In this document: piece by piece, positions 1 through 11,172 of the stretch
Layout: each line of letters begins with the position of its first letter
How positions within the stretch are numbered: the first letter of the stretch is position 1
Origin: Phalacrocorax aristotelis
Lineage: Eukaryota > Chordata > Aves > Suliformes > Phalacrocoracidae
NCBI RefSeq assembly: GCF_949628215.1
Contig: NC_134276.1
Coordinates: forward strand, 219,066,610 to 219,130,609
Direction of reading: 5' to 3'
DNA: 64,000 nucleotides
Notes under the pieces: generated by a model
The model's input: the letters and a program-made list of their open reading frames with translations, nothing else
Database searches by the model: none
Told to the model about the DNA's origin: nothing
Translations under genes and position numbers: made by a program

Positions 1-386
1 TGTGGTTGTTTAGTCTGGAGAAGAGGAGGCTGAGGGGAGACCTTATTGCTGTCTACAACTACCTGAAAGGAGGTTGTAGCGAGGCAGGGGTCGGTCTCTT
101 CTCCATAGTAACAAGTGATAGGGTGAGAGGAAATGGCCTCAAGCTGTGCCAGGGGAAGGTTAAGTTGGATATTAGGAAAAACTTATTCACTGAAAGGGTT
201 GTTAGGCATTGGAACAGGCTGCCCAGGGAAGTGGTGGAGTCTCCATCCCTGGAGGTATTTAAAAGAAGGGTAGATGTGGTGCTTGAGGATATGGTTTAGT
301 GGTGGACTTGGCAGTGATAAGTTAGCGGTTGGACTCGATGATCTTAAGGGTCTTTTCCAACCTTAACGAATCTATGATTCTATGAT
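1..386 (+). mobile_element. CR1 LINE, 3' end of ORF2 plus 3' UTR (cut by window edge)
   Basis: An open frame at 6-299 reads as the C-terminal end of the CR1 reverse transcriptase ORF (motifs such as [33 protein letters not shown] and SPSLEVFK). It is followed by a short 3' UTR ending in the tandem TCTATGATTCTATGAT typical of avian CR1. The open frame over this length and the clean tail suggest a fairly young copy. It lies inside RABL2 intron 3 and is antisense to that gene. The 5' part, if any, lies outside the window. Confidence 0.9.
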
Positions 387-622
387 ACTTCACTATATTA
401 CAGATATAAATTAAGAATTGCAGCATTTCCTCACTCAAAGTGATGATGTACACTGATAAGACTGATGAAGAACCATCTTTATCTTTGTATAATGTAGTTC
501 AAACATGAACCAACTGAAAAGAATTCAGAAGAGCCATAAAGAATGACAAGAGATCTAGAAAACATGCCCTATGAGAAAAGGCAGAATAAAGTGAGGTTGT
601 TTACCCTGAAAGAGAGAAGAAA
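387..622. other. Unannotated intronic DNA (RABL2 intron 3)
   Basis: A-T rich sequence between two CR1 copies. I see no exon, RNA gene or repeat in it. Confidence 0.6.
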
Positions 623-1290
623 TAGAATCACAGAATCTCAGAGTCACAGAATGGTTTGGGTTGGAAGGGACCTTTAAAGATCATTTAGTCCAACCCCACT
701 GGCATGGGCAGGGACATCTTTCACTAGATCAAGTTGCTCAAAGCCTTGTCCAACCTGACCTTGAACACTTCCAGGGATGGGGTATCGACCACCTCTCTGG
801 GCAACGTGTGCCAGTGTCTCACTGCCCTCGGTGTAGAACGTTTCTTCCTTATGTCCAATCTAAGCCTACCTTCTGTCAGTTTAAAACCATTGCACCTTCT
901 CTTGTCACTGCAGCACTTGGTAAAAAGTCTTTCTCCATCTTTCTTACAAGCCCCCTTTAAGTATTGAAAGGCTGCAGTAGTATCTCCCTGGAGCCTTCTC
1001 TTCCCCAGGCTGAACAACCCCAACTCTCTCAGCCTTTCTCCATAGCAGAGGTGTTCCAGCCCTCTGATAATTTTTGTGAACCTGCTCTAACAGGTCCATG
1101 TCTTGTACTGGGGATCCCAGAGCTGGATGCAGTATTCTGGGTGCGGTCTTGAGCAGAGCAGAGGCGGAGAATTGCCTCCCTTGACCTGCTGGCCATGTTT
1201 CTTTTTACGCAGCCCAAGATCAATTGGCTTTCTGGGCTGCAAGCGCACATTGCCAGCTCATGTCCAATTTTTCATTCACCAATAAATGGG
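623..1290 (-). mobile_element. CR1 LINE, 3' part, antisense
   Basis: Read on the minus strand, this begins near 1290 in the CR1 ORF2 C-terminal region and ends near 625 with the TTGGAAGGGACC / TCATAGA-type tail seen in reverse as GAATCACAGAATCTCAGAG. The reverse frame 724-1023 still gives GLFSLGKRRLQGDTTAAFQYLKG-like CR1 protein. It is 5' truncated, as is usual for CR1, and represents a different subfamily from the copy at 1-386. Confidence 0.88.
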
Positions 1291-2880
1291 TGTTCAAAAA
1301 ATAAAAGAGTGTACAGTGTTCAAACATGTAGAAAGCTGGTGCAAACAGGAAGGGGAAAAAACACAGAACTAATTGGTTTACCTTGAATAAAGATTTGCAT
1401 TAAGTATTAAAAAAGAAAGACTTCCAAGCAGTAAGAACCCTGGTATGTTGGAACAGATGGCCTCAGCAGTCTTTGTCCCTGGAAGTCTTTAAATACATAA
1501 AATACATATATATCAGTGAAGAGTATTATTAAGTAAAGAGTTTCCACTGTGCAGATGTTCAAGATGACCTCTCACAGTCCCTTTCAGAGCTGCAATACTC
1601 TGAAAACACAGAAACTGTAGTGATAAAGGCAGCAGTACAGAATACCAACTCAAACCACAGAATAAGATAATGGTTTTTTTGATCTGCCATCTGTAATACA
1701 CGTTGAACAACACTCTGCTGTCAGAAGCTAGTTTACATAGGTTAAAGCGATAGTGGCATGAAAAAATAGAAAGTTAGCACTTGTGGTAGAACTGAAATTA
1801 CACGATACTTGAGCACATGACTGATAAACAGATGACTGATAAAGCTAGGATGCTTGCAGTCTATCAAAAAAACTAACAAAGGTTGAGATAAAACAGGTGG
1901 TATTTTATGATGAGATCATACAGGATGGACATATCCAAAGAAATAATTTAAATATTCTATAAACTTGAAATATAGCAATTAGTACATACACCCAAAGTAA
2001 TTAACCAGTCAAAAACACCCAATAAAAGGATGGCCAATGATAGGAAGGTTGTGTTAAAATATATTTTAAAAACAGCAGGTAAAATAGTAGATCTACTAAA
2101 GTAATCTATGGCATGGGTTTTTAGAATTGGTGCTGACAGGCAGCTAATCCCACTGTAGACTATTTTTTAATTAGCATATGATATATTTCTTCTCACTGAT
2201 TTACTATATTGACAGAGTAAAGGCGTCTGAAGACAGTTTCATACTGCAGCTAAACTGATAAAATACCTAACTCAAGAAAGAGCAAGCCTGCTCTCTGCTC
2301 TTCCTTCCTCTGCCTGCGCGTTCCCACCTGCCCCTTTCACCAGCACTGGCGTGTATGAGCCTCCACGGTGAAATGTTTTAGGAGCTAAATGAGTAGAAAC
2401 CCATTCTCTTATTTTGTTAGGGGTTAATGTGCGTGGTTAGCTCCCTGAACTGGCTTGACAATAGACAGGACTAGGCCCATAAGTGAACACTTGTGCTAGA
2501 TAGGGCTAAAGGACTGCAACTTTCAGGGACAGCTAAGTTAGCTTCATGATAAAATTTAAATCTTAGTTAGCTTAGTTCCATCATGACGCTGCATCCTTTG
2601 ACTAACAGCAATGAACACACCTAAATCGGGATTCTTCCAGCACTTACTTTGGCAGGTATTTGATTCCTTGAAAAAAGCACAGGTGATCTTTGACTTAGAT
2701 ATCCCCCTGCCTGGAAGTCAACTGTAAGATTAGTGGCATAGCTGAAGAACCTAACGACCGAACAGTGGTTTGGCCTTGCAGATGAGGGTAGGGCAGTGGC
2801 TATTGTCTACCTTTAGCACGGCTTTCGGCACTGTCTCCCGTGCGAGCCTCACAGAGGCCGCTTCCCTCTGTGCACATCGC
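1291..2880. other. RABL2 intron 3, no feature seen
   Basis: A long A-T rich stretch up to about 2760, then rising G+C toward the promoter island. I looked on the minus strand for the next RABL2 exon, which should encode a WDTAGQE-type switch II motif, and did not find it. The intron therefore seems to run off the left edge. Confidence 0.6.
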
Positions 2881-2928
2881 CCTGTCCCCGGGGCCCCCGG
2901 AACACCTAGCAGGGCACTCCCCACTCAC

Positions 2929-3440
2929 CCACGAGGACCGCCTGCCCGTCCACCCGAGCGCGGTGCTTGTAGAGCGTCAGGGCGAAGGTGGAGAGTTGCT
3001 GGGGGCGGCTGCGCCCGTGTTAAGGAGCCGACGGAGGAACACGTCCCCCCACTCCGCAGCGACCGCCGGCGCCGGGCCGGCCCTCGCTCCCCGGGCCGGG
3101 CCGAGCCGGGCCGCCCGCTCGCCCCGGCCGAGCCTCCCTCCAGCTCAGGGCGCAGGCCCCGGAGTACGGACGGGAGCTAAGGGGGCGCGGGCAGCGCACC
3201 ACAAGGATACAAGCCGTCGAGCAGGAACCTCTCCAGCAGCCTGCGGGAAGAGCACCACACAGCCGTTAGGCCGCGGGACCGAGCCACCCCTCCCCTCCCC
3301 GCGGCGAACCGGCGGCGTGCCCGCGCGGCCACGCACTTGGACTTGCCCACGGCGCTGTCGCCCAGGCAGATGATCTTCACGGTCTCCTCAGCGCCGGCCG
3401 CGGCCTCATCCCGGGCCGACTCCGCCGCCGCATCCGCCAT
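2929..3440 (-). CDS. RABL2: RABL2, Rab-like small GTPase (first three coding exons; 5' part of gene)
   Basis: Coding exons on the minus strand are 3440-3337, 3240-3211 and 3008-2929. The ATG at 3438-3440 opens an Ala/Glu-rich leader followed by VKIICLGDSAVGKSK, whose GDSAVGKS is the P-loop (G1) that binds GTP phosphates. Exon 2 is only 30 nt (LLERFLLDG) and exon 3 gives PQQLSTFALTLYKH, the switch I region. Donors (gtgcgt, gtatcc, gtgagt) and acceptors keep frame throughout. RABL2 is known as an atypical Rab-like GTPase that binds intraflagellar transport complex B and acts in ciliary and sperm-tail traffic. The remaining exons lie left of the window. The gene is divergent from NME6, with starts 463 nt apart. 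Whether this is orthologous to human RABL2A or RABL2B cannot be told here, since that duplication is primate-specific as far as I recall. Confidence 0.9.
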
Positions 3441-3489
3441 AGCACCGCCTCTGCGTCGCCGCTGCTACGCGACACGGCGGCCCGCGCCT

Positions 3490-3775
3490 CCGGCCCCGCC
3501 TCCTCTCAGGCCCCGCCCCAGACCCCGCCTCGGGCCCCGCGTCAGCCCCGCCTCCTCTCAGGCCCCACCTCATCTCAGGCCACGCCCCATCCCCGCCTCC
3601 CCTCAGGCCCCGCCCCAGCCCCGCCTCGGGCCACACCTCAGCCCCGCCTCCCCTCAGGCCCCACCTCGGGCCCCGCCTCGGGCCCCACCTCCTCTCAGAC
3701 CCCTCCTCACGCTCCGCCTCAGGCCCCGCCTTCCCTCAGGCCCCGCCTTGCGGCCCGGCCCCGCCCCCGCCTCAT
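3490..3775. repeat. GC-rich minisatellite in the shared promoter
   Basis: Roughly 16-17 nt units of the type GGCCCCGCCTCCCCTCA recur in tandem with variants (CAGGCCCCGCC, CGGGCCCCGCC, CAGGCCCCACC), probably 15 or more copies with higher-order pairing. Most units carry a GC box or CACC box. Slippage could vary the number of Sp1-like sites. Exact unit boundaries are approximate. Confidence 0.8.
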
Positions 3776-3903
3776 GTACCACGGCCCCTCTGTGCGTCAC
3801 CGAGTGTTCTGCCCCGCACTTTCTTCCCTTGTAGTGTGTCGCGCGCGCGACGTCCCGCCCACTTGTCGTCACCAGCGCGACACCGCCCGGCGAGGCGGAC
3901 GCC

Positions 3904-5496
3904 ATGGCGGCTGTGACGCGCTCCGGGCGGCAGCTGCAGCTGACGCTGGCGTTGCTGAAGCCGGACGCTGTGGCCCACCCGCTGGTGCTAGAGGTGAGGG
4001 CTGGGAGAACCGGACCGGACCGGACGGCCTCGCCGGCGCCGGACGGCCTCGCCCGGCCTGAGCCGGCCTATCGGTCCGGCCCGGGGCGTCCTGGCGGTGC
4101 GTGCCGCCCGCCCAGCCGCTGCGCCTCTGCCCGCAGGCCGTGCACGAAACCATCCTCAGCAACCGGTTCCTCATCGTGCGCGCCAAGAAGCTGCGCTGCG
4201 GACGGGAGGAGAGCCGCCGCTTCTACCGGGAGCACGCGGGTAGGCGGGCCGGGGCTCCCGGGCGGGCGAGGCCGCCGCTGCCACCAGGAGCACACCGGCC
4301 GGCGCTGCGGGTGGACGAGCTTGGCCGCCGGGCGGGGCCGGTGCCGGCGGAACTGGGCTGTGTGACTCGGCCGTCTTTCTCCCGCAGGGCAGTTCTTCTA
4401 CCAGCGGCTGGTGGAGTTCATGGCCAGGTACCTGCTGTGCCTGCAGCCGGACTGTGCAGGAAACTCGCTTTGCTTTGTAGGTCGATCCTTGTCTTGCCTG
4501 AGCAACACTTCTGCATCTGGATGGGTCCACCTGGGTGTGGGAAGCGTCTCATCAGGAGTTGGTGCTTATGGTGTACCGAGGGGAATGCTCTGGGCTTGGG
4601 GGTGGAGAAATGTTGGGAACTGATTCTGCTGTGACAACAGTAGTGCTTGGTGGCGTGGCATCCCCAAAGGTTGTGGGTTCCGTCACTTAGGAAGAGGTCA
4701 TTTGTGCAAATGTTTTGATGCTTTGCTTTTGAGCCATGGTCTCAGTGTCTAGTGACATGGTAGGTCCGTATCTCCTCCCAGAAAGCACTGCATGACAGCT
4801 GCACCTCCTTGCTTCTTTGCACTTGCTGTATCTATAAGAATGAAGGAGCTATGCCCTTTTGTAACCATATCTACTTCTGCTCTTTCCTGGTCATTTTCTC
4901 AGCGGTCCCATGTGGGCTTATATCTTGGCCCATGAGAATGCTGTCACCCTCTGGAGATCCCTGATGGGACCCACCAAAGTATTCCGAGCACGAAACAATG
5001 TCCCGGACTCCATTCGAGGAGCTTATGGCCTCACTGACACCAGGAATACCACTCATGGCTCAGGTAGACCTGTCCTTCTTGACTCAGTATTGGGCAAAGA
5101 CTGGAGCTCAGGGGGGTGTGAATGATGGTATTTTGCCTGCGTGTGCGTGCTTTCCATTCTGGGAGTCAAACTTAATGGCTTGCTTACTTCTGCAGACTCT
5201 ACTCACACCTGTCCTGGTGCAGTCGAGCCTGGTGCTTTTCTTTAGGCCTTCTGCCCTTCCGTTTGAAACATAACACATACTTGTGGTGCCAGACTAGTAT
5301 CTCTCACCTTTTCCTCTGTTTTCTAACAGATTCACCAGCATCAGCCAGCAGAGAAATTGCCTTTTTCTTCCCAGAGTTCAATGAACAGCTCTGGTACCAG
5401 CAGGAAGAGCCACGTCTGCGCTGTGGGCAGATGTATTACAACGCAGAGGAGCGTGTCCACTGTGTGTTCAGGGATGAAGAAGCAGAGTTGACCTGA
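3904..5496 (+). CDS. NME6: NME6, nucleoside diphosphate kinase family member 6
   Basis: Five coding exons: 3904-3993, 4137-4239, 4388-4427, 4903-5063 and 5330-5496. All have GT-AG borders and together give 186 residues, equal to the usual human isoform as I recall it. The ATG sits in a strong Kozak context (GACGCCATGG). Family motifs in order: LALLKPDAVAHPLV (nucleotide-binding Lys region), FYREHAGQFFYQRLVEFM, GPTKVFRARN, DSIRGAYGLTDTRNTTHGS with the phospho-acceptor His, then SREIAFFFPE. NDP kinases transfer a gamma phosphate between nucleoside tri- and diphosphates by a phospho-histidine intermediate. NME6 is reported to act in mitochondria with RCC1L and to support nucleotide supply for mitochondrial transcription, although its own kinase activity is weak or disputed. 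The reading frame is intact. It shares a divergent promoter with RABL2. Confidence 0.96.
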
Positions 5497-6290
5497 GTTG
5501 CCTGGGGGTATGGTTTGCTGAGCTGGAAGTAGCTGCTAGGCACGCTGTTTGGGGTCAGCCCCATAACAAGACATAAAGCAATGGCATGTTTTAAGGAGTG
5601 TAGTGGTGGGAGAGACCTAACGCACATTATGTTGTGCTACCTGGGATTATGTTGTTCATGCAGCATACAAGTACCGGGACATTTTAGGAAAAACTTCTCA
5701 AGTAGCAGTACTCCCAACCTGATATCAAGGTCTAGCTGTGTAGTTCACTTTTTCCTTATGTTTGTTTGGATATGAGCAGTTCAGGTGAGTTCATCAAAGG
5801 GCTAGGTGGAAAGGGGGTTGCTAGTTCCAGTTAGGATATGATAGGTTTTGCTGATAGTAGGCCTCAGATGGTTGATATTTGCTCTGTTCCCACAGTCCAT
5901 TAAGGAGAAAAGAAGGGGAAAGAATACAAAAAAATGCAGTGGTAAGCAGGGCAATATTAACTCTCCTGTCCTTGCTTTCCTGCTGAGAAACAAGGTTGTC
6001 TTCAGTTTTGTATCATGGTTTGTATCTTAAGGATCTGGTGGAGGGTGCAGTTAGAAGCCATTCTCAAGAGGAAAGCAGCATATCCTGTTGGTTCAGTTTG
6101 GGCTGGGCTGACAGAAGTTCTAGGGGAAGTTGCAGAAAGGTGTGCAGTAGTCCAGTGCCTGTGAGGGATCTTTTGTCTTGTGCTTTTAGATTGCCTGGGG
6201 CATGAGATCAGTAGTTCTGATTAAACTCGATAGTGGCTATTAGACCTATGGATTTCTTGAATCCATAATAAAAGGCCAGCGAAGTTAATT
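5497..6290 (+). other. NME6 3' UTR with poly(A) signal
   Basis: Non-coding sequence follows the stop codon. The first clear AATAAA on the plus strand is at 6267-6272 (CCATAATAAAAGG), so cleavage is predicted near 6285-6295. This is inference; no transcript evidence is available. Confidence 0.5.
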
Positions 6291-6488
6291 TGAATGTTGG
6301 TATGCAGAGACTAGAATTTCTGGCAGGAGCTCTTTACATTAAGCCTTGTAACAAAATGCCTAATGGCAACTCAAAGACTTCATTGCCTATAGACTTACGG
6401 GGCGTTGAAGCACTGAATTCCATATCCTTTGTAAATTTTTATGGATGAAGTAGTTTAATTCAAAAAACATATATACATGGCACTTTGG

Positions 6489-6577
6489 GACACGGTTTAG
6501 GAAGCATGATGGTGTTGGGTTGATGGTTGGACTTGAAGATCTTAGAGGTCTTTTCCAACCTCGATGATTCTATGATT
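6489..6577 (+). mobile_element. CR1 LINE, 3' UTR remnant
   Basis: A short terminal fragment running from GGTTTAGGAAGCATG through GGTTGGACTTGAAGATCTTAG to TTCTATGATT. It matches the last part of the CR1 copy at 1-386. It is strongly 5' truncated. Confidence 0.88.
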
Positions 6578-9039
6578 ATCCAGAAAATTGATGAAGTTGT
6601 TATATGGTGGTGCATGAGGACTTGGTTTTAAGGTGCAACGCAAGGTTCTGACATGCTTATTTATGTTTTCCTGTTTGATGCATATTGAGATCTGTTCCTG
6701 TATGAGTTTTTAATCTGTTTAAGCTGTCCCCCTAATAGCTTCTTACAATGCTGATTTTCTTAATTAAGGTGCTGCGTTGTACTGAGTGAATTTCTTTCGG
6801 ATAATTTCAAATACACTGTATTGGTGAAGGTACCTTTTGTAATGTACTTGGGACAAGAAGTTTGTTAGCTTGTCTCCCTTTTCTGAAGTTATTCATTGAT
6901 ACTAGTCACTAAAGCTGTTGACTGAGCTGTTGATTGAGTCACAAATTTACTAGTGCATTATTGTATCACAGGTCAAAGGCAAGCTACTCTTTGACTAGTT
7001 CAAGACATTGATGTGAAACATTGGGCATTTGATTGAAAAATGTTTAATTGTAGGAAGTGCTGTGTAGAGCTTCCTTGATTAAATACCTCGACATTTTTGT
7101 TCCTTCCTTACTTTTATGAGAGATTAAATGCAGTCATTGTTTTGTTCCAGGTACAGATCAAAAGGATCTGCGGAATATTTCTGCATTTTTGCATTGCTGC
7201 TTTTATTTTCACCAGCAGTATCCAATGGTGGATCTGCTCATGATCAAGTATGTGTTTATACATGTCTGAAATCTTGCTGTCCTTAATGCTGCTGTCAATT
7301 GCTATTTTACTGATTTCCTGAGTTTCTCTTAAGTTATGTGTGTTTTTCTTGTCACTATTAACCCTTCTACTTTTATTATCCTTCTTCTTTATATTGTGCT
7401 TTCTTTTTTGCATATTAATTTGGGATGTCATTAAATTATAATTTCTAGCTTACACCTCTTATTTTAAATGCTTTTTTTTTTTTTAGTCACTTGCCATTAT
7501 TATGTTTTGGGAAACTGACCCTTTTAAAACTTCAAGTACAAATAACCCTGGCTTAGTAGCCTAGTAGCATAGATCACAATCACCATTACTTAGGTAGCTA
7601 TCAGTTGTTATGTCCATATTAACATTTCTTTGGTCCACCAAGACTACCTGAGTAGAGGTTGTCAAAACTGTGCAGTCCCATTTCCCTAGACAGAGTGTTT
7701 ATTTTGCATATCTAAAGATGTTCTTGGAACTTTATCAGGAGATTTAATACTGAAATATTTGGTGTTAGATGTAGGAGATAGTGTCAAAATTATTTTAATA
7801 TCAAAGGAAGCCTTTGGATTTATGAGATGATAACAGATACTCTCTGTTTTGAGGACTCTTATGGAAGTCTTTATTTTCCCCTTCCTTGTAAATGCTGAAT
7901 AAATTTTTTTTTTTACTTTTCTAGAGATGTTTAGCATCTGTTTTGTATACCCCCTGGTGCCTCTTGGTCCTATGGTGAATCACTTTTGCCTGTGTAAATT
8001 CCAATGTCTTTAACTGAAAATAACTTCCTGTACCCTTTCTCACTTTCTTCTTCTTGCTGCCCCTTCCCTGTCCCTAATCTGTCTTTACAGAACAAATTGA
8101 AACCTCTGATTTTTTTTAACACCTGAGTCAAAACCATTCTTAAGAAATCTTGGCTATGCCTAGCATGTGCAATTTCTTTTCTTTCATAAAGATATTTGGT
8201 TGCTTTATTTGAGCCCCAAACATGATGTTGTAAACCAATAAAGGCAAATTATCTGAATACTGGTTTAGCTTCAATTTGTAATGTCTGATGCTGCAACAAT
8301 CTCATGCACAGTAGACATTTGTATTTTGGTTGTTGTCCTCTTACTAATGCTTAATGCCTTCTGCCTGCTGTTTATTCGCACAGAAGCATGGTAGCTGAAC
8401 GAGGGATGAATGATGAATCTGAATGAAGTGACTGAAGGATCTTAAACCATACAGTTTCTGCTTTCTAGAGGAAGTGCTCCAGTATTTCACAGCAATGCTA
8501 TAGTCCTGTTAACATAATTTAGCCTCCCAATTGCTTAGCTTCCAGACCTCTCCTTGTGCTCAGGAGATGGGACAGATTTCTGAAGAATTTCTCTAGAACA
8601 TCTTTTCCCTAGAAAAGATAAACACAGTCCCATTTTAAATTTAAGTACTCACCTTCAACAGCAGCTTGCATAACTGACTACTTCCCCCTGCATACCCCCG
8701 GGTGTTGTGTGAAAATATGGAAGACAGATTTTGTTTATCTGGGATATTTTGGAAGGAAGGGGAGCAAATAAAGAGGAAATTTGGCTAATGAAAGTACTAA
8801 ATAGTCAGTGGGGAACTTAATGTAAAGGTGTTTGAATGCAAGGGCAGTCCAAGTCCTGGACATGTTAGTAACTGGGATCAGGATCTGATAAAGAGAAATG
8901 AAAACTGTTTCTGCCTGGAATCTACCAGGACTTTGAACTGTGTATCATGTAGTTGTGGTTGTCTTGCTTCTGGACCTAAGCAAGCCCATGAAGCAAGTAT
9001 AGATAACTAGGTAGGCATGAGTACAGTCTGTCATGTGGT

Positions 9040-9075
9040 TTTTTTTTTTTTTTGTGGTTGGTTGGTTGGTTTTGC
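9040..9075. repeat. T-run followed by (GGTT)n simple repeat
   Basis: About 15 T then TGTGGTTGGTTGGTTGGTTTT. A plain low-complexity tract. Confidence 0.85.
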
Positions 9076-9398
9076 CTGTACTTTTACCTTGTCAAGCCCA
9101 AGATTAAGTTTGGTTAACAAGTCCAAATCTAGCCCCTACTTGACCTGTCTTGGGCATAAGGTAGGAGATTGTTCATTTTCTGTGATATGGAGAAAATAGT
9201 CATGGTCTATTTTTTTCTGCAGTTTGATGTTCCTCTTGCTCTTTGGTCTTCCTGTTCTGTGTATACAGAGTTTAGGTTCTTGAGGACTGAAATTCTTGGA
9301 GCTGATGGAAAGCTTTGGGCTGAATTCATAATAAACCAGGATATTTATGGGCCACGATGCAAGTACAGACAGACTGTGAAGTATAGTGGTGTCTCCTG

Positions 9399-9434
9399 CC
9401 ATTACGCTTTTTCCATTACGCTTTTTCCATTACT
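9399..9434. repeat. 14-nt tandem repeat, about 2.5 copies
   Basis: The unit CCATTACGCTTTTT occurs twice without change, followed by a third partial CCATTAC. Identical copies suggest a recent slippage event. Confidence 0.85.
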
Positions 9435-10009
9435 GAGAATGGAGCTGCATGTTATTTTTTTTCAATGGTGAATTGGTCCTCTTGCAAAAGAGACTTGCTT
9501 TAGAGTCAGTCCTGTGGCACAGGTAATACAAATGTTGCAGCAATCATCCGTCTTGGGATTTTGCTGCCGGAAAACTTATACCACCGTGCAGAGGGAGGCA
9601 TTTACAAGCAGCAGGTGAAGGGCAAGCATGGCAGCTGCAGGTGCAGTTTGGTGCAGTCACCTCAAGTTTCATGTAGCTGTTGTGTACTGCAGGTGTCTCA
9701 GATGCAACAGCAGATTCTGGAGAATCCTTGCACCAGCAGCTTCTTAGTGGCATATTTTTCTTCAGCAGATAGATCCATAGTCACAGTATTGATATAGGAA
9801 ATAGCATGACCAACAAATGCAGTCCAAGGGTTCGCTTACTATTGTTTTGAATCTGCTGGTACTGTCCACCTCTGCAACCTCCCGTGGCAGCCAATTTCAA
9901 AAGTCCATTCCCTGCAGCATGGGAAAAAAAATGCTTGTTTTTGTCTGGTTTAATCTGATCTGCCACTATTTCCATAGAGTGTCCCCTCTTCCTAGTGCTG
10001 CTGGATTTC

Positions 10010-10198
10010 ATGGAATCATAGAATAGTTTGGGTTGGAAGGGACCTTTAAAGGTCATCTAGCCCAAACCCTGCCCACCCGCCCTGCAATAAGCAGGGACAT
10101 CTTCAGCTAGATAGGGTTGCTCAGAGCCCTGTCCAACCTGACCTTGAATGTTTCCAGGGATGGGGCATCTACCACCTCTCTGGGCCACCTGTTCCTGA
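10010..10198 (-). mobile_element. CR1 LINE 3' end, antisense
   Basis: Begins with GGAATCATAGAATAG and GTTTGGGTTGGAAGGGACC, the reverse of a CR1 tail, and runs to ACCTCTCTGGGCCACCTGTT. About 190 nt of other sequence separates it from the next CR1 piece, which starts again at the same consensus segment (GCCCTGTCCAACCTGACC). The two are therefore separate copies or a local duplication, not one interrupted element. Confidence 0.88.
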
Positions 10199-10388
10199 TT
10201 TGGGGAATAACAGTACTGTGTTCATCGTAACCACTGCCTTTGTTATTGACTTACCTTGGTCAAACTCCACCTCTAGCCTTCAAGCACTAATTCAAATGTT
10301 GATACAAGTTTAGTTCAAGCTCAGACAAGATGTTACTGTGTTCTACCATGTGATTTGAACTTCTGTGAGGTCCCATTCTGGACCGCAG

Positions 10389-10982
10389 GCCCTGTCCAAC
10401 CTGACCTTGAATGTTCCTGGGGATGGGGCATCTACCACCTCTCTGGGCAACCTGTGCCAGTGTTTCACCACCCTGATTGTAAAGAAATTCTCCCTTTTCT
10501 AGTCTGAATCTACCCTCTTTTAGTTTAACACTATTACCCCTTGTCCAGTAGCAACAGGCCCTACTAAAAAGTCTGTCCCCATCTTTTTATAAGCCCCCTT
10601 TAAGTACTGAAACACTGCAGTAAGGCCTTCCTGGAGCTTTCTCTTCTCCAGGCTGAACAATCCCAACTCTCTCAGCCTTTCCTCATAGGACAGGTGTTCC
10701 ATCTGTCTGATCATTTTTGTGGCTTTCCTCTGGACACACTTCAGCAGGTCTATGTCTTTCCTGAACTCAGGACCCCAAAACTGGATGCAGCACTCCAGGT
10801 GGAGTCTCACTAGAGCAGAGGGGCAGAGACACCTCCCTTAACCTGCTGGCCATGCTTCTTGTTACACAGCCCAAGATCAATTGGCTTTCTGTGCTGCAAG
10901 CTGGCTCACGTCCAGCTTTTCTTCCACCAGTGACCCCAAGTCCTCCGCAGGGCTCCTCTCAATCCCTTCATTCCCCAGCCTG
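10389..10982 (-). mobile_element. CR1 LINE fragment, antisense
   Basis: The reverse frame 10520-10810 gives CR1 ORF2 C-terminal peptide ([40 protein letters not shown]). It continues through GGCTTTCTGTGCTGCAAGC into the upstream ORF2 region ending near CCCCAGCCTG. It lacks its own 3' tail and abuts an oppositely oriented CR1 tail at about 10983. Confidence 0.85.
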
Positions 10983-11172
10983 TTCCCAGTGAGACTGGAA
11001 CAGGTTGCCCAGAGAAGCTGTGGATGTCCCATCCCTGGAAACATTCAAGGCCAGACTGGACAGGGCTTTGAGCAACCAGGTCTAGTGAAAGACATCTCTG
11101 CTCATGGCAGGGGGGTTGGACTAAATGATCTCTAAAGGTCCCTTCCAACCCAAACCATTCTATGATTCTGTA
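10983..11172 (+). mobile_element. CR1 LINE 3' end, sense
   Basis: Starts at ACTGGAACAGGTTGCCCAG and ends with AACCCAAACCATTCTATGATTC. It is joined directly to the inverted CR1 piece on its left, forming a sense/antisense pair, and it is an inverted near-repeat of the tail at 10010-10198. Confidence 0.88.

Larger units (their letters stand above)
2860..4400. promoter_or_regulatory. CpG-rich island with divergent RABL2/NME6 promoter
   Basis: Strikingly G+C and CpG rich sequence covers the first exons of RABL2 (minus) and NME6 (plus) and the 463 nt between their start codons. No TATA box is visible near either start, which fits a dispersed CpG-island promoter. Many GC-box-like CCCCGCC motifs, candidate Sp1/KLF sites, lie between the genes. 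Shared regulation of the two genes is inferred from the layout alone. Confidence 0.75.
6578..10009. other. Intergenic DNA, no gene found
   Basis: A-T rich sequence with only short, non-conserved open frames. It holds T-rich runs near 7480 and 7907, the (GGTT)n stretch at 9040-9075 and the 14-nt tandem at 9399-9434. No exon with good splice sites and recognisable peptide was found on either strand. Confidence 0.55.

Noticed and set aside
2770-4365. Long overlapping open frames on both strands (Arg/Pro/Ala-rich, up to 177 codons)
   Set aside because: They follow from high G+C, which removes stop codons, and overlap the well-supported RABL2 and NME6 exons in other frames.
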